Positions 35,005 to 43,368 of a DNA stretch of 64,000 nucleotides are shown piece by piece (positions within the stretch are counted from its first letter, which is position 1; the number at the start of each line of letters is the position of its first letter). The stretch lies in contig JAEWCQ010000014.1 of the NCBI GenBank assembly GCA_023390555.1, forward strand, positions 1 through 64,000, read 5' to 3'. Position numbers and translations under genes: made by a program. Below the pieces are notes generated by a model. The model did not search any database, was not told where the DNA came from, and saw nothing but the letters and a program-made list of their open reading frames with translations. This DNA is from Bacillota bacterium. Its GTDB lineage: Bacteria > Bacillota > Clostridia > Lachnospirales > Lachnospiraceae.

Positions 35005-35649
35005 ATGGAGAACTATGTAGTGACGGTTGCAAGAGGATTTGGTACCGGAGGAAAAGAAATCGCTTCCAAACTGGCCGCAGAGCTTGGAATACACTGTTAT
35101 GAAAACCGTATCCTGACGCTGGCATCCCAGATGAGCGGATTGGATGAACTTCTTTTTGAAGAAGTCAATGAAAAAGTCAGAACCAAGGGCGGTTTTGCAA
35201 ACTTTCTAAGGGGCCTTCCGAGATCCAGGCAGTACATAACGAAAAATGAAACCTTTGTTTCAGATGACACACTGTTTGAATATCAGAAAAAGATTATTGA
35301 AAATCTATCGGAAACAGAGTCCTGTGTCATTGTCGGAAAATGCGCGGACTGGGTTTTACGTGACCGGCAAAATGTTGTAAGCATCTATATTGAAGCACCG
35401 CGGGAATTCTGTGTGAAGCGTACAATGGAGCATATGGGGGTTACCGAAGAGACGGCAAATGCGACAATTGAACATACCGACAGGTACAGAGCCGATTACT
35501 ATGCCTATTATACACACGGCAACTACTGGACGAATCCGGTAAATTACGATCTGACCTTAAACAGTGAAAAAATAGGCGTAGACAATTGCATAAGAGTGAT
35601 CAAGCAGTATTTAAAAATAAAAGGATTCATTGGAGGAAAAGAAGAATGA
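35005..35649 (+). CDS. Cytidylate-kinase-like P-loop protein
   Basis: 214 residues matching the cytidylate kinase-like family (Cytidylate_kin2). The N-terminal loop ARGFGTGGKEIASKLA replaces the usual Walker A GxxGxGK, as is normal in this family. CVIVGKCADWVL (near 110) and the late IEHTDRYRADYY helix follow. Such proteins are often fused or linked to membrane and transport genes, and true nucleotide kinase activity is unproven. It is inside the amino-acid operon: 15 bases after the ATPase gene, with a four-base ATGA overlap to the aminotransferase gene, so translation is coupled. Confidence 0.8.
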   Translation: MENYVVTVARGFGTGGKEIASKLAAELGIHCYENRILTLASQMSGLDELLFEEVNEKVRTKGGFANFLRGLPRSRQYITKNETFVSDDTLFEYQKKIIENLSETESCVIVGKCADWVLRDRQNVVSIYIEAPREFCVKRTMEHMGVTEETANATIEHTDRYRADYYAYYTHGNYWTNPVNYDLTLNSEKIGVDNCIRVIKQYLKIKGFIGGKEE

Positions 35650-36860
35650 AATTAAAGGATACAGGACTTACAGAGCAGGACATCAAAGACAAAGTAAAGA
35701 AATATATGATCGAAACTTACGAAAGATTTGATCTGGTGGCAGAGACGGCAAAAGACATGTATATGTATACCCCAGACGGGACGGCATACCTCGATTTTTA
35801 CGCAGGAATTGCGGTGAATAGCGCCGGAAACTGCAATGAAAAAGTTGTGGCCGCAGTCAAAGATCAGTGTGAGGATCTTATGCATACCTTCAACTATCCG
35901 TATACCATTCCGCAGGCACTTCTCGCAGAAAAAATCTGTACGACGATTGGAATGGATAAGATCTTTTTTCAGAACTCGGGTGCTGAGTCCAATGAAGCGA
36001 TGATCAAGATGGCAAGAAAATACGGAGTTGAAAAGTACGGACCGCATAAATACAATATCGTAACGGCCAAAATGTCTTTTCATGGCAGAACGTTCGGCGC
36101 GATGAGCGCAACCGGTCAGCCGGATAATGCCTGCCAGATCGGTTTTGGTGATATGACACCGGGCTTTTCCTATGCGGAATATAATAATCTGACTTCCTTT
36201 AAAGCCGCAGCTACGGAAAATACGATTGCGATCATGATAGAGCCGGTACAGGGGGAAGGCGGCGTATATCCTGCAACAAAAGAATTCCTCGTGGGGCTGC
36301 GTGAATTTTGCGACGAAAAAGGAATCCTGTTATTGCTGGATGAGGTACAGACCGGCTGGTGCAGAACGGGTGAGGTCATGAGCTATATGAATTACGGAAT
36401 CAAGCCGGATATCGTATCGATGGCAAAAGCACTCGGAGGTGGTATGCCGATCGGTGCAATCTGTGCGACAGAAGAAGTTGCAAAGGCCTTTACCTTAGGC
36501 TCTCACGGAACGACATTCGGAGGACATCCGGTATGCTGTGCAGCGGCGCTTGCGGAAGTCAATGAATTATTAGACCGCCATTGTGCGGAGAATGCAAAAG
36601 AAATGGGCGATTATTTCTGTGCGAAACTGGAAACACTCCCACATGTAAAAGAAGTGAGACATCAGGGCTTGTTTGTAGGCGTGGAATTTGATGAAAGTAT
36701 CAAAGGCACCGATGTCAAGCACGGCTGTTTTGACCGCAAACTGCTGATTACGGCAATTGGAGCGCATATTATCCGTATGGTGCCGCCACTTATCGTAACG
36801 GCAGCAGACTGCGATCAGGCATATGAAATTATCCGGGAATCCGTAGAAGCGCTTGCATAG
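35646..36860 (+). CDS. Class III PLP-dependent aminotransferase (acetylornithine/GABA type)
   Basis: 404 residues from the ATG at 35646, which overlaps the upstream stop. The PLP lysine is Lys261 in SMAKALGGGMPIGA. LLLDEVQTGWCRTGEV carries the conserved Asp, and FQNSGAESNEAMIKMARKYG the cofactor-phosphate loop. It removes an omega or alpha amino group and makes an aldehyde or keto acid. Family members include 4-aminobutyrate, acetylornithine and 5-aminovalerate aminotransferases. The next gene, an iron alcohol dehydrogenase, would reduce a semialdehyde product, which favours an omega-amine substrate such as GABA or 5-aminovalerate. This is inference from context. Confidence 0.9.
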   Translation: MKLKDTGLTEQDIKDKVKKYMIETYERFDLVAETAKDMYMYTPDGTAYLDFYAGIAVNSAGNCNEKVVAAVKDQCEDLMHTFNYPYTIPQALLAEKICTTIGMDKIFFQNSGAESNEAMIKMARKYGVEKYGPHKYNIVTAKMSFHGRTFGAMSATGQPDNACQIGFGDMTPGFSYAEYNNLTSFKAAATENTIAIMIEPVQGEGGVYPATKEFLVGLREFCDEKGILLLLDEVQTGWCRTGEVMSYMNYGIKPDIVSMAKALGGGMPIGAICATEEVAKAFTLGSHGTTFGGHPVCCAAALAEVNELLDRHCAENAKEMGDYFCAKLETLPHVKEVRHQGLFVGVEFDESIKGTDVKHGCFDRKLLITAIGAHIIRMVPPLIVTAADCDQAYEIIRESVEALA

Positions 36861-36872
36861 GAGGTTCATAAC

Positions 36873-38003
36873 ATGAAGTTTAATTACAATTTACCCGTAA
36901 ATCTGGTATTCGGCAGAGGCCGTGTGGAGGAGGCAGGAACAATCACTGCCGCCTATGGAATAAAAGCATTGCTGGTCACCGGAACGGGAAGTACAAAAAA
37001 ATCAGGATTGCTGGATCGTGTGATTTCCTATCTGGAAAAGGCAGGTGTTTCCTATGCCCTGTTTGATAAAGTAAGTCAGAATCCGCTGACAACCACTGCG
37101 GAGGAAGGTGCAAAACTTTCAAAAGAAGAGCATTGTGATGTCGTTTTGGGAATTGGCGGAGGCAGCATCATGGATTGTGCAAAAGCGATTGCCTTCCTAA
37201 GTGTCAATGACGGTGATATCAATGACTATATATTTGCAAGGCGCATCAGTGACCGGGCACTTCCTCTTGTATTGATTCCGACCACCTGCGGAACCGGCAG
37301 TGAGGGGAATGGATTTGCAGTGCTTACCAATCCGGAAAACGGCGATAAAAAATCATTGCGCAGTAATACCATTATTGCAAAGGCTTCGATTATCGATTCG
37401 GAGCTGATGCAAACGATGCCGAAGCAGATTCTCGCTTCTGTCGGATTTGATGCACTGTGCCATTCCATGGAGGCGTATCTGTCGAAAATCGGTCAGCCGA
37501 TGACGGACATCATGAGCCTGGAAGGTATCCGGCTGATCGGAACATATCTGGTCAAGGTTTATGAAGGCTGTGATGATCCGCAGGCATGGGATGCGATTAC
37601 CTGGGCAAGTACGCTGGGCGGAATGGTAATCAATACGGCAGGTGTGACACTGCCGCATGGGATGGAACATCCGGCAAGCGGTCTGAAAGATATCGTACAT
37701 GGAAGAGGGCTTGCAGCTCTTACGCCTGTCATTACGGAAGCAAGTGCGCAGGGTGCTCCCGAGAAATATGCGCAGATTTCAAAACTGCTTGGAGGAAGCG
37801 GCGCAGGAGATTGTGCGGAACGGATTCGTGTCCTGCTTGCAGAACTGAAGCTGAGTATGACACTTTCCGAGCAGGGAATTACAGAGGAAGATATCCCATG
37901 GATGTGTGAAAACTGCTTCAAGGTATCGGCGGCGGGAATTGCAAATCATCCGGTCGTATTCTCGAAAGAGGAAATAGCGGAACTGTATCGAAAAGCATTA
38001 TAA
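36873..38003 (+). CDS. Iron-containing alcohol dehydrogenase
   Basis: 376 residues of the group III metal alcohol dehydrogenase family. The NAD(P) site is GIGGGSIMDCAKAIA (near 92-106), and PTTCGTGSEGNGFAVLTNP is typical of the family. The four metal ligands fit the family spacing: Asp193, His197, His262 and His276. It interconverts an alcohol and an aldehyde. Paired with a class III aminotransferase, it could reduce succinate semialdehyde, glutarate semialdehyde or another omega-aldehyde to a hydroxy acid. It is the last gene of the operon, 12 bases after the aminotransferase gene. Confidence 0.92.
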   Translation: MKFNYNLPVNLVFGRGRVEEAGTITAAYGIKALLVTGTGSTKKSGLLDRVISYLEKAGVSYALFDKVSQNPLTTTAEEGAKLSKEEHCDVVLGIGGGSIMDCAKAIAFLSVNDGDINDYIFARRISDRALPLVLIPTTCGTGSEGNGFAVLTNPENGDKKSLRSNTIIAKASIIDSELMQTMPKQILASVGFDALCHSMEAYLSKIGQPMTDIMSLEGIRLIGTYLVKVYEGCDDPQAWDAITWASTLGGMVINTAGVTLPHGMEHPASGLKDIVHGRGLAALTPVITEASAQGAPEKYAQISKLLGGSGAGDCAERIRVLLAELKLSMTLSEQGITEEDIPWMCENCFKVSAAGIANHPVVFSKEEIAELYRKAL

Positions 38004-38111
38004 AAGAGATTGGAATGAAGTTGGATAGAACTGGAATAGAAAACGATTTTATGGAGAAACTGTTCCTATCATCGAAAGGAAAAGAAAACTGTTTCCTGAA
38101 ACAAAAAATAG

Positions 38112-38140
38112 TTGCCTAAGACATACCTGTATGCTATAAT
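38112..38140 (+). promoter_or_regulatory. secG promoter
   Basis: TTGCCT at 38112-38117 and TATAAT at 38135-38140, 17-base spacer, about 45 bases before secG. Confidence 0.6.
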
Positions 38141-38184
38141 AGCAGAAGTTGTGAGAATATGGAAATTCACAGGAGGTGTCAATC

Positions 38185-38424
38185 GTGGCAATATTAAAGA
38201 TGGTATTAACAATTTTGTTTATAATTATATGTATCGCTTTGACAGTGATTATCTTACTTCAGGAGGGAAAATCTGCGGGACTGGGTGCAATCAGCGGCGC
38301 AGCCGAGACATACTGGAGCAAGAACAAGGGACGTTCAATGGAAGGGATGCTGGTTAAGGTTACCAGAGTTCTGGTTGCTTTATTTATTGTGATATCAGCC
38401 ATATTGAATATTAGTAGTTTCTAA
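38185..38424 (+). CDS. secG: Preprotein translocase subunit SecG
   Basis: 79 residues beginning at GTG 38185, seven bases after AGGAGGTG. An earlier in-frame GTG at 38176 is part of that ribosome site. Two membrane helices flank the conserved cytosolic loop LLQEGKSAGLGAISG. SecG joins SecYE and aids SecA-driven protein export. Followed by a terminator and then rnr, smpB and ssrA, the usual gram-positive order secG-rnr-smpB. Confidence 0.93.
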   Translation: MAILKMVLTILFIIICIALTVIILLQEGKSAGLGAISGAAETYWSKNKGRSMEGMLVKVTRVLVALFIVISAILNISSF

Positions 38425-38432
38425 GAACGAAA

Positions 38433-38465
38433 GAGCTGTCGTAGTATACGGCAGCTCATTTTTTG
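38433..38465 (+). terminator. Intrinsic terminator after secG
   Basis: GAGCTGTCGTA and TACGGCAGCTC pair over 11 bp (one wobble) around GTA, followed by ATTTTTTG. Confidence 0.8.
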
Positions 38466-38493
38466 ATTTACGCGAGTAGTGAGGAGGACAAAA

Positions 38494-38532
38494 ATGTATT
38501 GCCACATTTTTATACGGCGGACACCGCGATAA
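38494..38532 (+). CDS. Possible 12-residue leader peptide upstream of rnr
   Basis: GAGGAGGAC is followed, after a short spacer, by an ATG opening the 12-codon frame MYCHIFIRRTPR and a TAA. It includes tandem CGG-CGG arginine codons, and GCGG-ACA-CCGC can form a small hairpin at its end. It lies in the secG-rnr gap. A strong ribosome site with no longer gene suggests a regulatory leader, but this could be chance. Confidence 0.3.
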   Translation: MYCHIFIRRTPR

Positions 38533-38596
38533 TCAGAGATTTCAAGTAGAGCGTGAAACTTCTGGTTTATAGGAAAGTATGTAAGGGGGAAACAGA

Positions 38597-40762
38597 TTGG
38601 ATAAGGAACAATTCGAAAATAGAAAGAAAATGTTATATGATTTTATCTGCGATGATTTGTATGTGCCGATGAAGACAAAGGAAATAGCGATTATGCTCCG
38701 TGTGGAGAAAGCACAGCGCGGAGAATTGCAGGGAATCCTGGATGCGCTTGTGGAAGAGGGAAAAATCGAAATATCTAAAAAGGGAAAGTACACAAAATCA
38801 TCGGAGAAGTACAGCACGGGAGTTTATACTGGGAACAGCCGGGGGTTTGGGTTTGTCACGATAGAAGGCGAAGAGGAAGATATTTTCATACCGGAAGAGA
38901 ACACGAACGGGGCCATGCATCTGGATACGGTGCAGGTTCAGGTGTCTGGGAATCGAACGGGAAAACGCCGTGAGGGTACGATTGTAAAAGTGATTACCCG
39001 TGGGTTGAACCAGATCGTCGGAACTTACCAGAGCAGCAAAAATTTTGGATTTGTGATTCCGGATAATCAGAAGCTTGCACAGGATATTTTTGTGCCGTTG
39101 GAGCGCTCGAAAGGAGCTGTGACCGGGCACAAAGTTGTGGTTGAGATCACGGATTACGGAAAATCCGGCACGAAAAAACCGGAAGGACGGGTTGTGGAAA
39201 TTATCGGTCATATCAATGATCCGGGAACGGATATCCTTTCGATTGTACGCGGTTATGATTTGCCGGTGGAGTTTTCTGAGAAAATCATGCATCAGGTGGA
39301 AAACGTTGCGAAGGAAGTCAGTAATCCAGATATGGCGGGCAGGATGGATATCCGTGACTGGCAGATGGTCACCATTGACGGGGAAGAGGCAAAGGATCTT
39401 GACGATGCCGTTTCTCTTACAATGGATGCGGAGAATTATGTCCTGGGTGTGCACATTGCGGATGTTACAAACTATGTACAGGAGCACAGTGCGCTGGATA
39501 TCGAGGCTCTGGATCGGGGAACCAGTGTATATCTGGTGGACAGAGTCATTCCGATGCTTCCGCACAGATTATCAAATGGGATCTGTTCTCTGAATGCCGG
39601 AGAAAACCGTCTGGCGTTGAGCTGTATTATGATCATTGACCGAAAGGGTCGGGTGATTGATCACAAAATAGCAGAGACAGTCATCAATGTAGATCGCAGG
39701 ATGAGTTATACTTCCGTGAAAAAGATACTGGAAGACAGGGATGAAGCGGAGATGAAAGAATATGAGGAACTGGTTCCGATGTTTGAAAAAATGAAGGAGC
39801 TGGCAGCCATTTTAAGGAAGAAGCGTATGAGCCGTGGCTCGATCGACTTTGATTTCCCGGAGACAAAGATTCTGCTTGATGAAAAGGGAAAACCGGTGGA
39901 AATAAAGCCGTATGACAGAAACGTAGCGACCAAAATCATTGAGGATTTCATGCTGATTGCCAATGAGACTGTGGCACAGGATTATTTCTGGCAGGAAATT
40001 CCGTTTGTATATCGTACTCATGAAAATCCGGACGAAGAGAAGATTCGGAAACTTTCAACACTTATCAACAACTTTGGCTATTCGCTTCACATCGCACAGG
40101 ATGAGGTGCATCCCAAGGAACTGCAGAAGCTTTTGATGAAAATTGACGGAACACCAGAGGAAGCGCTGATCAGCCGTCTGACCCTGCGATCCATGAAACA
40201 GGCAAAATACACGACGGAGAATACCGGTCATTTCGGACTGGCAACCTCTTATTACTGTCATTTTACCTCACCGATCCGCCGGTATCCGGATCTGCAGATT
40301 CACCGGATTATCAAGGAAAATCTGCGCGGCAAAATGAGTGCAAAGCGCTTGGATCATTACGAAAAAATTCTGCCGGAGGTTGCCAAGCACTCCAGTGAAA
40401 TGGAACGCCGGGCAGATGAAGCGGAACGTGAGACGGATAAGCTGAAAAAGGCCGAGTATATGGAATCTCATCTGGGTGAGGTGTTTGAAGGCGTGATATC
40501 CAGTGTTACAAACTGGGGGCTCTATGTGGAGCTGCCGAATACGATTGAAGGACTTGTGCATGTAACGGCTCTGCGTGACGATTATTATCACTATCAGGAG
40601 GATACGTACGAGTTAATCGGAGAGGCGACAAACAGGCATTATAAGCTGGGACAGAAGGTATTCGTCCGGGCAGTGGATGTGGACAGAATGCTTCGCACGA
40701 TTGATTTTGAATTGGTCGGAGAGGACGAAAGAAAAGAAGATTCGGATTTCCAGGAAGAATAG
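38597..40762 (+). CDS. rnr: Ribonuclease R
   Basis: 721 residues with a TTG start at 38597 placed six bases after AAGGGGGA. In order: an N-terminal helix-turn-helix-like region, two cold-shock domains (about 75-225, with SRGFGFVTIEG and NFGFVIPDN), the RNB catalytic core (about 245-580, with the metal-binding Asp cluster in AKDLDDAVSL and the YCHFTSPIRRYPDL motif), and a C-terminal S1 domain (about 625-705). It is a processive 3' to 5' exoribonuclease that works with tmRNA and SmpB to remove defective mRNAs. Both partners are encoded next. Confidence 0.96.
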   Translation: MDKEQFENRKKMLYDFICDDLYVPMKTKEIAIMLRVEKAQRGELQGILDALVEEGKIEISKKGKYTKSSEKYSTGVYTGNSRGFGFVTIEGEEEDIFIPEENTNGAMHLDTVQVQVSGNRTGKRREGTIVKVITRGLNQIVGTYQSSKNFGFVIPDNQKLAQDIFVPLERSKGAVTGHKVVVEITDYGKSGTKKPEGRVVEIIGHINDPGTDILSIVRGYDLPVEFSEKIMHQVENVAKEVSNPDMAGRMDIRDWQMVTIDGEEAKDLDDAVSLTMDAENYVLGVHIADVTNYVQEHSALDIEALDRGTSVYLVDRVIPMLPHRLSNGICSLNAGENRLALSCIMIIDRKGRVIDHKIAETVINVDRRMSYTSVKKILEDRDEAEMKEYEELVPMFEKMKELAAILRKKRMSRGSIDFDFPETKILLDEKGKPVEIKPYDRNVATKIIEDFMLIANETVAQDYFWQEIPFVYRTHENPDEEKIRKLSTLINNFGYSLHIAQDEVHPKELQKLLMKIDGTPEEALISRLTLRSMKQAKYTTENTGHFGLATSYYCHFTSPIRRYPDLQIHRIIKENLRGKMSAKRLDHYEKILPEVAKHSSEMERRADEAERETDKLKKAEYMESHLGEVFEGVISSVTNWGLYVELPNTIEGLVHVTALRDDYYHYQEDTYELIGEATNRHYKLGQKVFVRAVDVDRMLRTIDFELVGEDERKEDSDFQEE

Positions 40763-40837
40763 GGATTGATGAAACCGCACCGGATATGTTATATTTGATA
40801 GGCAGATTCGCATATCCGGAATATGGAGGCTTAAAAT

Positions 40838-41302
40838 ATGGGAAAAGAATCCATCAAATTAATAGCAAATAATAAAAAAGCCAGACACGATTATTTCCTG
40901 GAGGAGCTTTATGAAGCCGGTATCAGCCTTCACGGCACGGAAGTCAAAGCGCTCCGACAGGGAAAATGCAGTATCAAGGAAGCATTTGTTCATATAGAAG
41001 GCGGAGAGATTATCTTATACGGAATGAATATCAGTCCTTATGAAAAGGGAAATATCTTCAATCGTGATCCGCTTCGTCCGAAGAAGCTTTTGATGCATAA
41101 AAGTGAGATAAACAAATTACTGGGTAAGATCAAGGAGAAGGGCTATACACTTGTTCCGGTAGAGGTATATCTAAAGGGCAGTCTTTTCAAGGTTCAGATT
41201 GCACTGGCAAAGGGAAAGAAACTCTATGACAAGCGCGAAGATATTGCCAAAAAAGATGCGCGCAGAGAGGCAGAGCGTGAATTTAAGATTCGAAATTTGT
41301 AA
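40838..41302 (+). CDS. smpB: SsrA-binding protein SmpB
   Basis: 154 residues, standard. It begins IKLIANNKKARHDYFLEE, and has SLHGTEVKALRQGKCSIKEA and the C-terminal tail DKREDIAKKDARREAEREFK that enters the mRNA channel. It binds tmRNA and delivers it to stalled ribosomes. The ATG follows ATGGAGG. The ssrA gene begins about 100 bases downstream under its own promoter. Confidence 0.97.
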   Translation: MGKESIKLIANNKKARHDYFLEELYEAGISLHGTEVKALRQGKCSIKEAFVHIEGGEIILYGMNISPYEKGNIFNRDPLRPKKLLMHKSEINKLLGKIKEKGYTLVPVEVYLKGSLFKVQIALAKGKKLYDKREDIAKKDARREAEREFKIRNL

Positions 41303-41340
41303 TCATTTTGCTGTTTATGATTATTTCATAATTGAACATC

Positions 41341-41370
41341 TTGACCGCACGGGCAGAACCCGCGTATAAT
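41341..41370 (+). promoter_or_regulatory. ssrA promoter
   Basis: TTGACC at 41341-41346 and TATAAT at 41365-41370 with an 18-base GC-rich spacer, 34 bases before the mature tmRNA 5' end. Confidence 0.7.
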
Positions 41371-41404
41371 AGGTTAAGAACAAAAGATTTTTATAAATGA
41401 TTCA

Positions 41405-41746
41405 GGGCTAGTAATGGTTTCGACAGGGATTATGAAGCTGGAGAAGCGAGTCGCAGGACGATGCGTTAAATCTCAAAATTAAAATTAAACGCTAACAATA
41501 ATAAATTAGCTTACGCTGCCTAGTCGGCGTTGTCCGCTCTAATGTACCTACACTTTAGAATCCGGGCATCAAATTATGTAGGAAACGATATATACAAAGC
41601 TTTGCGTATATAGACGTAATATGAAGCTACTAAAGCACTTACGGTGTTCATGCTGGAGGTGTGGAGGGAATGTCAAAGCATGAACTACACTCGTAGAAGG
41701 ACAGGGGATTGGTTTTTGGACACGGGTTCGACTCCCGTCTAGTCCA
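41405..41746 (+). ncRNA. ssrA: tmRNA (transfer-messenger RNA)
   Basis: About 342 bases. The 5' end GGGCTAG pairs with CTAGTCC at 41739-41745 to form the acceptor stem. The near-invariant GTAATGGTTTCGAC follows the 5' end, and the T-arm CGGGTTCGACTCCCG precedes the 3' end. The tag frame at 41491-41523 encodes ANNNKLAYAA and TAG. CCA is not encoded, so it is added after processing. The RNA frees stalled ribosomes with SmpB and RNase R, both encoded just upstream. Immediately after its 3' end the sequence turns into AT-rich prophage DNA, as expected for integration at ssrA. Confidence 0.95.
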
Positions 41747-41941
41747 TCGTAAAGCCTTATAGAAAGGGGATTCTCGAGCACTTGATTTTAAAAGGTAACA
41801 CTTGAGGTAACACCCTAATATTTGAGCATTGAAATAAAGACATTGCGATACGTAGTGTCTTTATTTTTGTGTTTAAATTGACAAGTAATAGTAAAAGTCA
41901 TATGCTTTATACGATTAAATAATATAGAGGAGGATATTAAA

Positions 41942-42238
41942 ATGGTAAGAAAAGCAAATGATACGAACGAATCAGCCAATATTAATATATATCCAAATAA
42001 AATACTACATGTCAAAGATATTCAAAGAATATTTGGTTATATAGAGGTAAAAATCCCTTTGTCTGAAAAAATATTATTAAATGTAAATGAAGCATCAGAA
42101 TACTCTGGAATAGGAATTTCCAAAATAAGAGAGTTAATGAATACAAGGTGTTCCGATTTTGTGGTTTTAAATGGTAAAAAGAAACTATTGAAGCGAAGAA
42201 AATTCGAACAATGGATTGAACAACAATCTGAACTTTGA
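41942..42238 (+). CDS. Excisionase-like DNA-binding protein
   Basis: 98 residues. The C-terminal half (about 40-98) has the Tn916-Xis-type winged helix layout: LNVNEASEYSGIGISKIREL, then VVLNGKKKLLKRRKFEQWIE. Such proteins bend DNA at att sites and direct the integrase toward excision. Its position about 200 bases from the tmRNA junction fits this job. The start follows GAGGAGG. The N-terminal 40 residues are unusual for a short Xis. A cognate integrase is not next to it, and must be at the other prophage end or absent. Confidence 0.7.
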   Translation: MVRKANDTNESANINIYPNKILHVKDIQRIFGYIEVKIPLSEKILLNVNEASEYSGIGISKIRELMNTRCSDFVVLNGKKKLLKRRKFEQWIEQQSEL

Positions 42239-42364
42239 AGAAAATACCTATCCATTTCCATAATTTCCCAAACAAACATTCTGTCTTTCCTCACTCCTCT
42301 CATTGTCGTATAATGTTATTTATATGAAAAAAAATTTACATTTTGTGAGGGGAAAGAAAATATA

Positions 42365-43159
42365 ATGCTTAAACGATATACTTTGTATTTAGATGAAAGC
42401 GAAACGCATCAAAAGGATAGAAAATTAAATAAGGATATTAATAAACATTTTTGTATGGCTGGTATAATAGTCGCAGATGATGACTATAACGAACTAGAAA
42501 AAAGCATAAATGATTTAAAGCGTGAAACATGGTCAGATCTTCCTAATCCAGAAAATGTTATACTTCATCAAATAAGGATTACTGATGCGGTAAAAGGTAG
42601 ATTAGATTGTAATAAATATCCCGAATATCAAAGGTTTAGTAAGAATAATACAAGAAAAACATTTTATAATAATTTAAAGAACACGATAAACTTAAATAAA
42701 ATAAATATAATTGGTGGAAGCATATGCAACGACGATTTAGATAAATATTTTAATGTTTCAAAAAATAGTCCAGATAAGTATTTAATATGTTTACAGTTAC
42801 TTTTAGAAAATTATTGTCATTTCCTTTGCAAAAATAACGGTTTTGGAAGAATAATTTATGAATCAAGAGAACTAATAAGCGATGAGAAACTAAGGAATAG
42901 ATTTTATCACATCAAATTAATGGGTTCAATGTATATAAATAAGGCTGTTACAGATAAATATTTGCTTGGTATTGACTTTTTACCCAAAAATAGTAATTGC
43001 GCTGGTTTACAATTAGCTGATTTTATTCCAAATTCATTTGCGAAAGACCATGGATTCATTCCGCAAAGTAAGTATAATATATTTGGTACACTGAAATATT
43101 ATAGATATGATGGATATATTGAAAATAAGAAACGATTTGGAATTAAATATATGCCATAA
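42365..43159 (+). CDS. DUF3800 domain protein
   Basis: 264 residues. It begins with YTLYLDESETHQKD and has the late LQLADFIPNSFAKDHG, the two conserved acidic motifs of DUF3800, a family with an RNase H-like fold and unknown activity, often carried by phages and defence regions. The acidic residues Asp10, Glu11 and the late Asp could form a metal site. It stands alone under weak upstream signals, with the candidate small RNA directly after it. A nuclease-type defence or exclusion function is a guess. Confidence 0.75.
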   Translation: MLKRYTLYLDESETHQKDRKLNKDINKHFCMAGIIVADDDYNELEKSINDLKRETWSDLPNPENVILHQIRITDAVKGRLDCNKYPEYQRFSKNNTRKTFYNNLKNTINLNKINIIGGSICNDDLDKYFNVSKNSPDKYLICLQLLLENYCHFLCKNNGFGRIIYESRELISDEKLRNRFYHIKLMGSMYINKAVTDKYLLGIDFLPKNSNCAGLQLADFIPNSFAKDHGFIPQSKYNIFGTLKYYRYDGYIENKKRFGIKYMP

Positions 43160-43184
43160 ATTTCAAATATATAAATAATACATA

Positions 43185-43213
43185 TTGACAACCATTTAAA
43201 CATATATTAATAT
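43185..43213 (+). promoter_or_regulatory. Promoter of the candidate small RNA
   Basis: TTGACA at 43185-43190 and TAATAT at 43208-43213 with a 17-base spacer. Confidence 0.6.
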
Positions 43214-43219
43214 ATGTAT

Positions 43220-43352
43220 AGGGATTGGGAGACGCTAACACACAAGAATTCATTTCGGAAACTGTTAGTAATGCCAAAAGCAAATTATATGAGAATTATA
43301 TCGTCGGCAACGAACCCTATATCATTAAAGCTACCGCATAGGTAGCTTTTTT
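43220..43352 (+). ncRNA. Candidate prophage small RNA (about 133 bases)
   Basis: A near-consensus promoter is followed by a 130-base stretch and a clear terminator: AAAGCTACC, GCATA, GGTAGCTTT and a T run (43327-43352). Inside, CTAACA and TGTTAG can pair around 26 bases. A TTG-initiated 38-codon frame crosses it but has no ribosome site at a usable distance. The unit is therefore more like a noncoding RNA than a gene for a peptide. No known RNA family is recognised. Confidence 0.45.
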
Positions 43353-43368
43353 GTGTTGTATTTATATG

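Noticed and set aside
35652..36083. 143-codon minus-strand frame inside the aminotransferase gene
   Set aside because: Antisense to a well-supported enzyme, with no recognisable family.
41780..41815. Minus-strand residues GVTSSVTF and stop, reminiscent of some integrase C-termini
   Set aside because: An in-frame stop lies immediately upstream and no integrase motif (Arg-His-Arg-Tyr) is found in any frame, so it is not enough to call a gene remnant.
43232..43345. TTG-initiated 38-codon frame inside the candidate small RNA
   Set aside because: The only purine-rich stretch is too close to the TTG and the frame runs into the terminator stem. It is better explained as noncoding.
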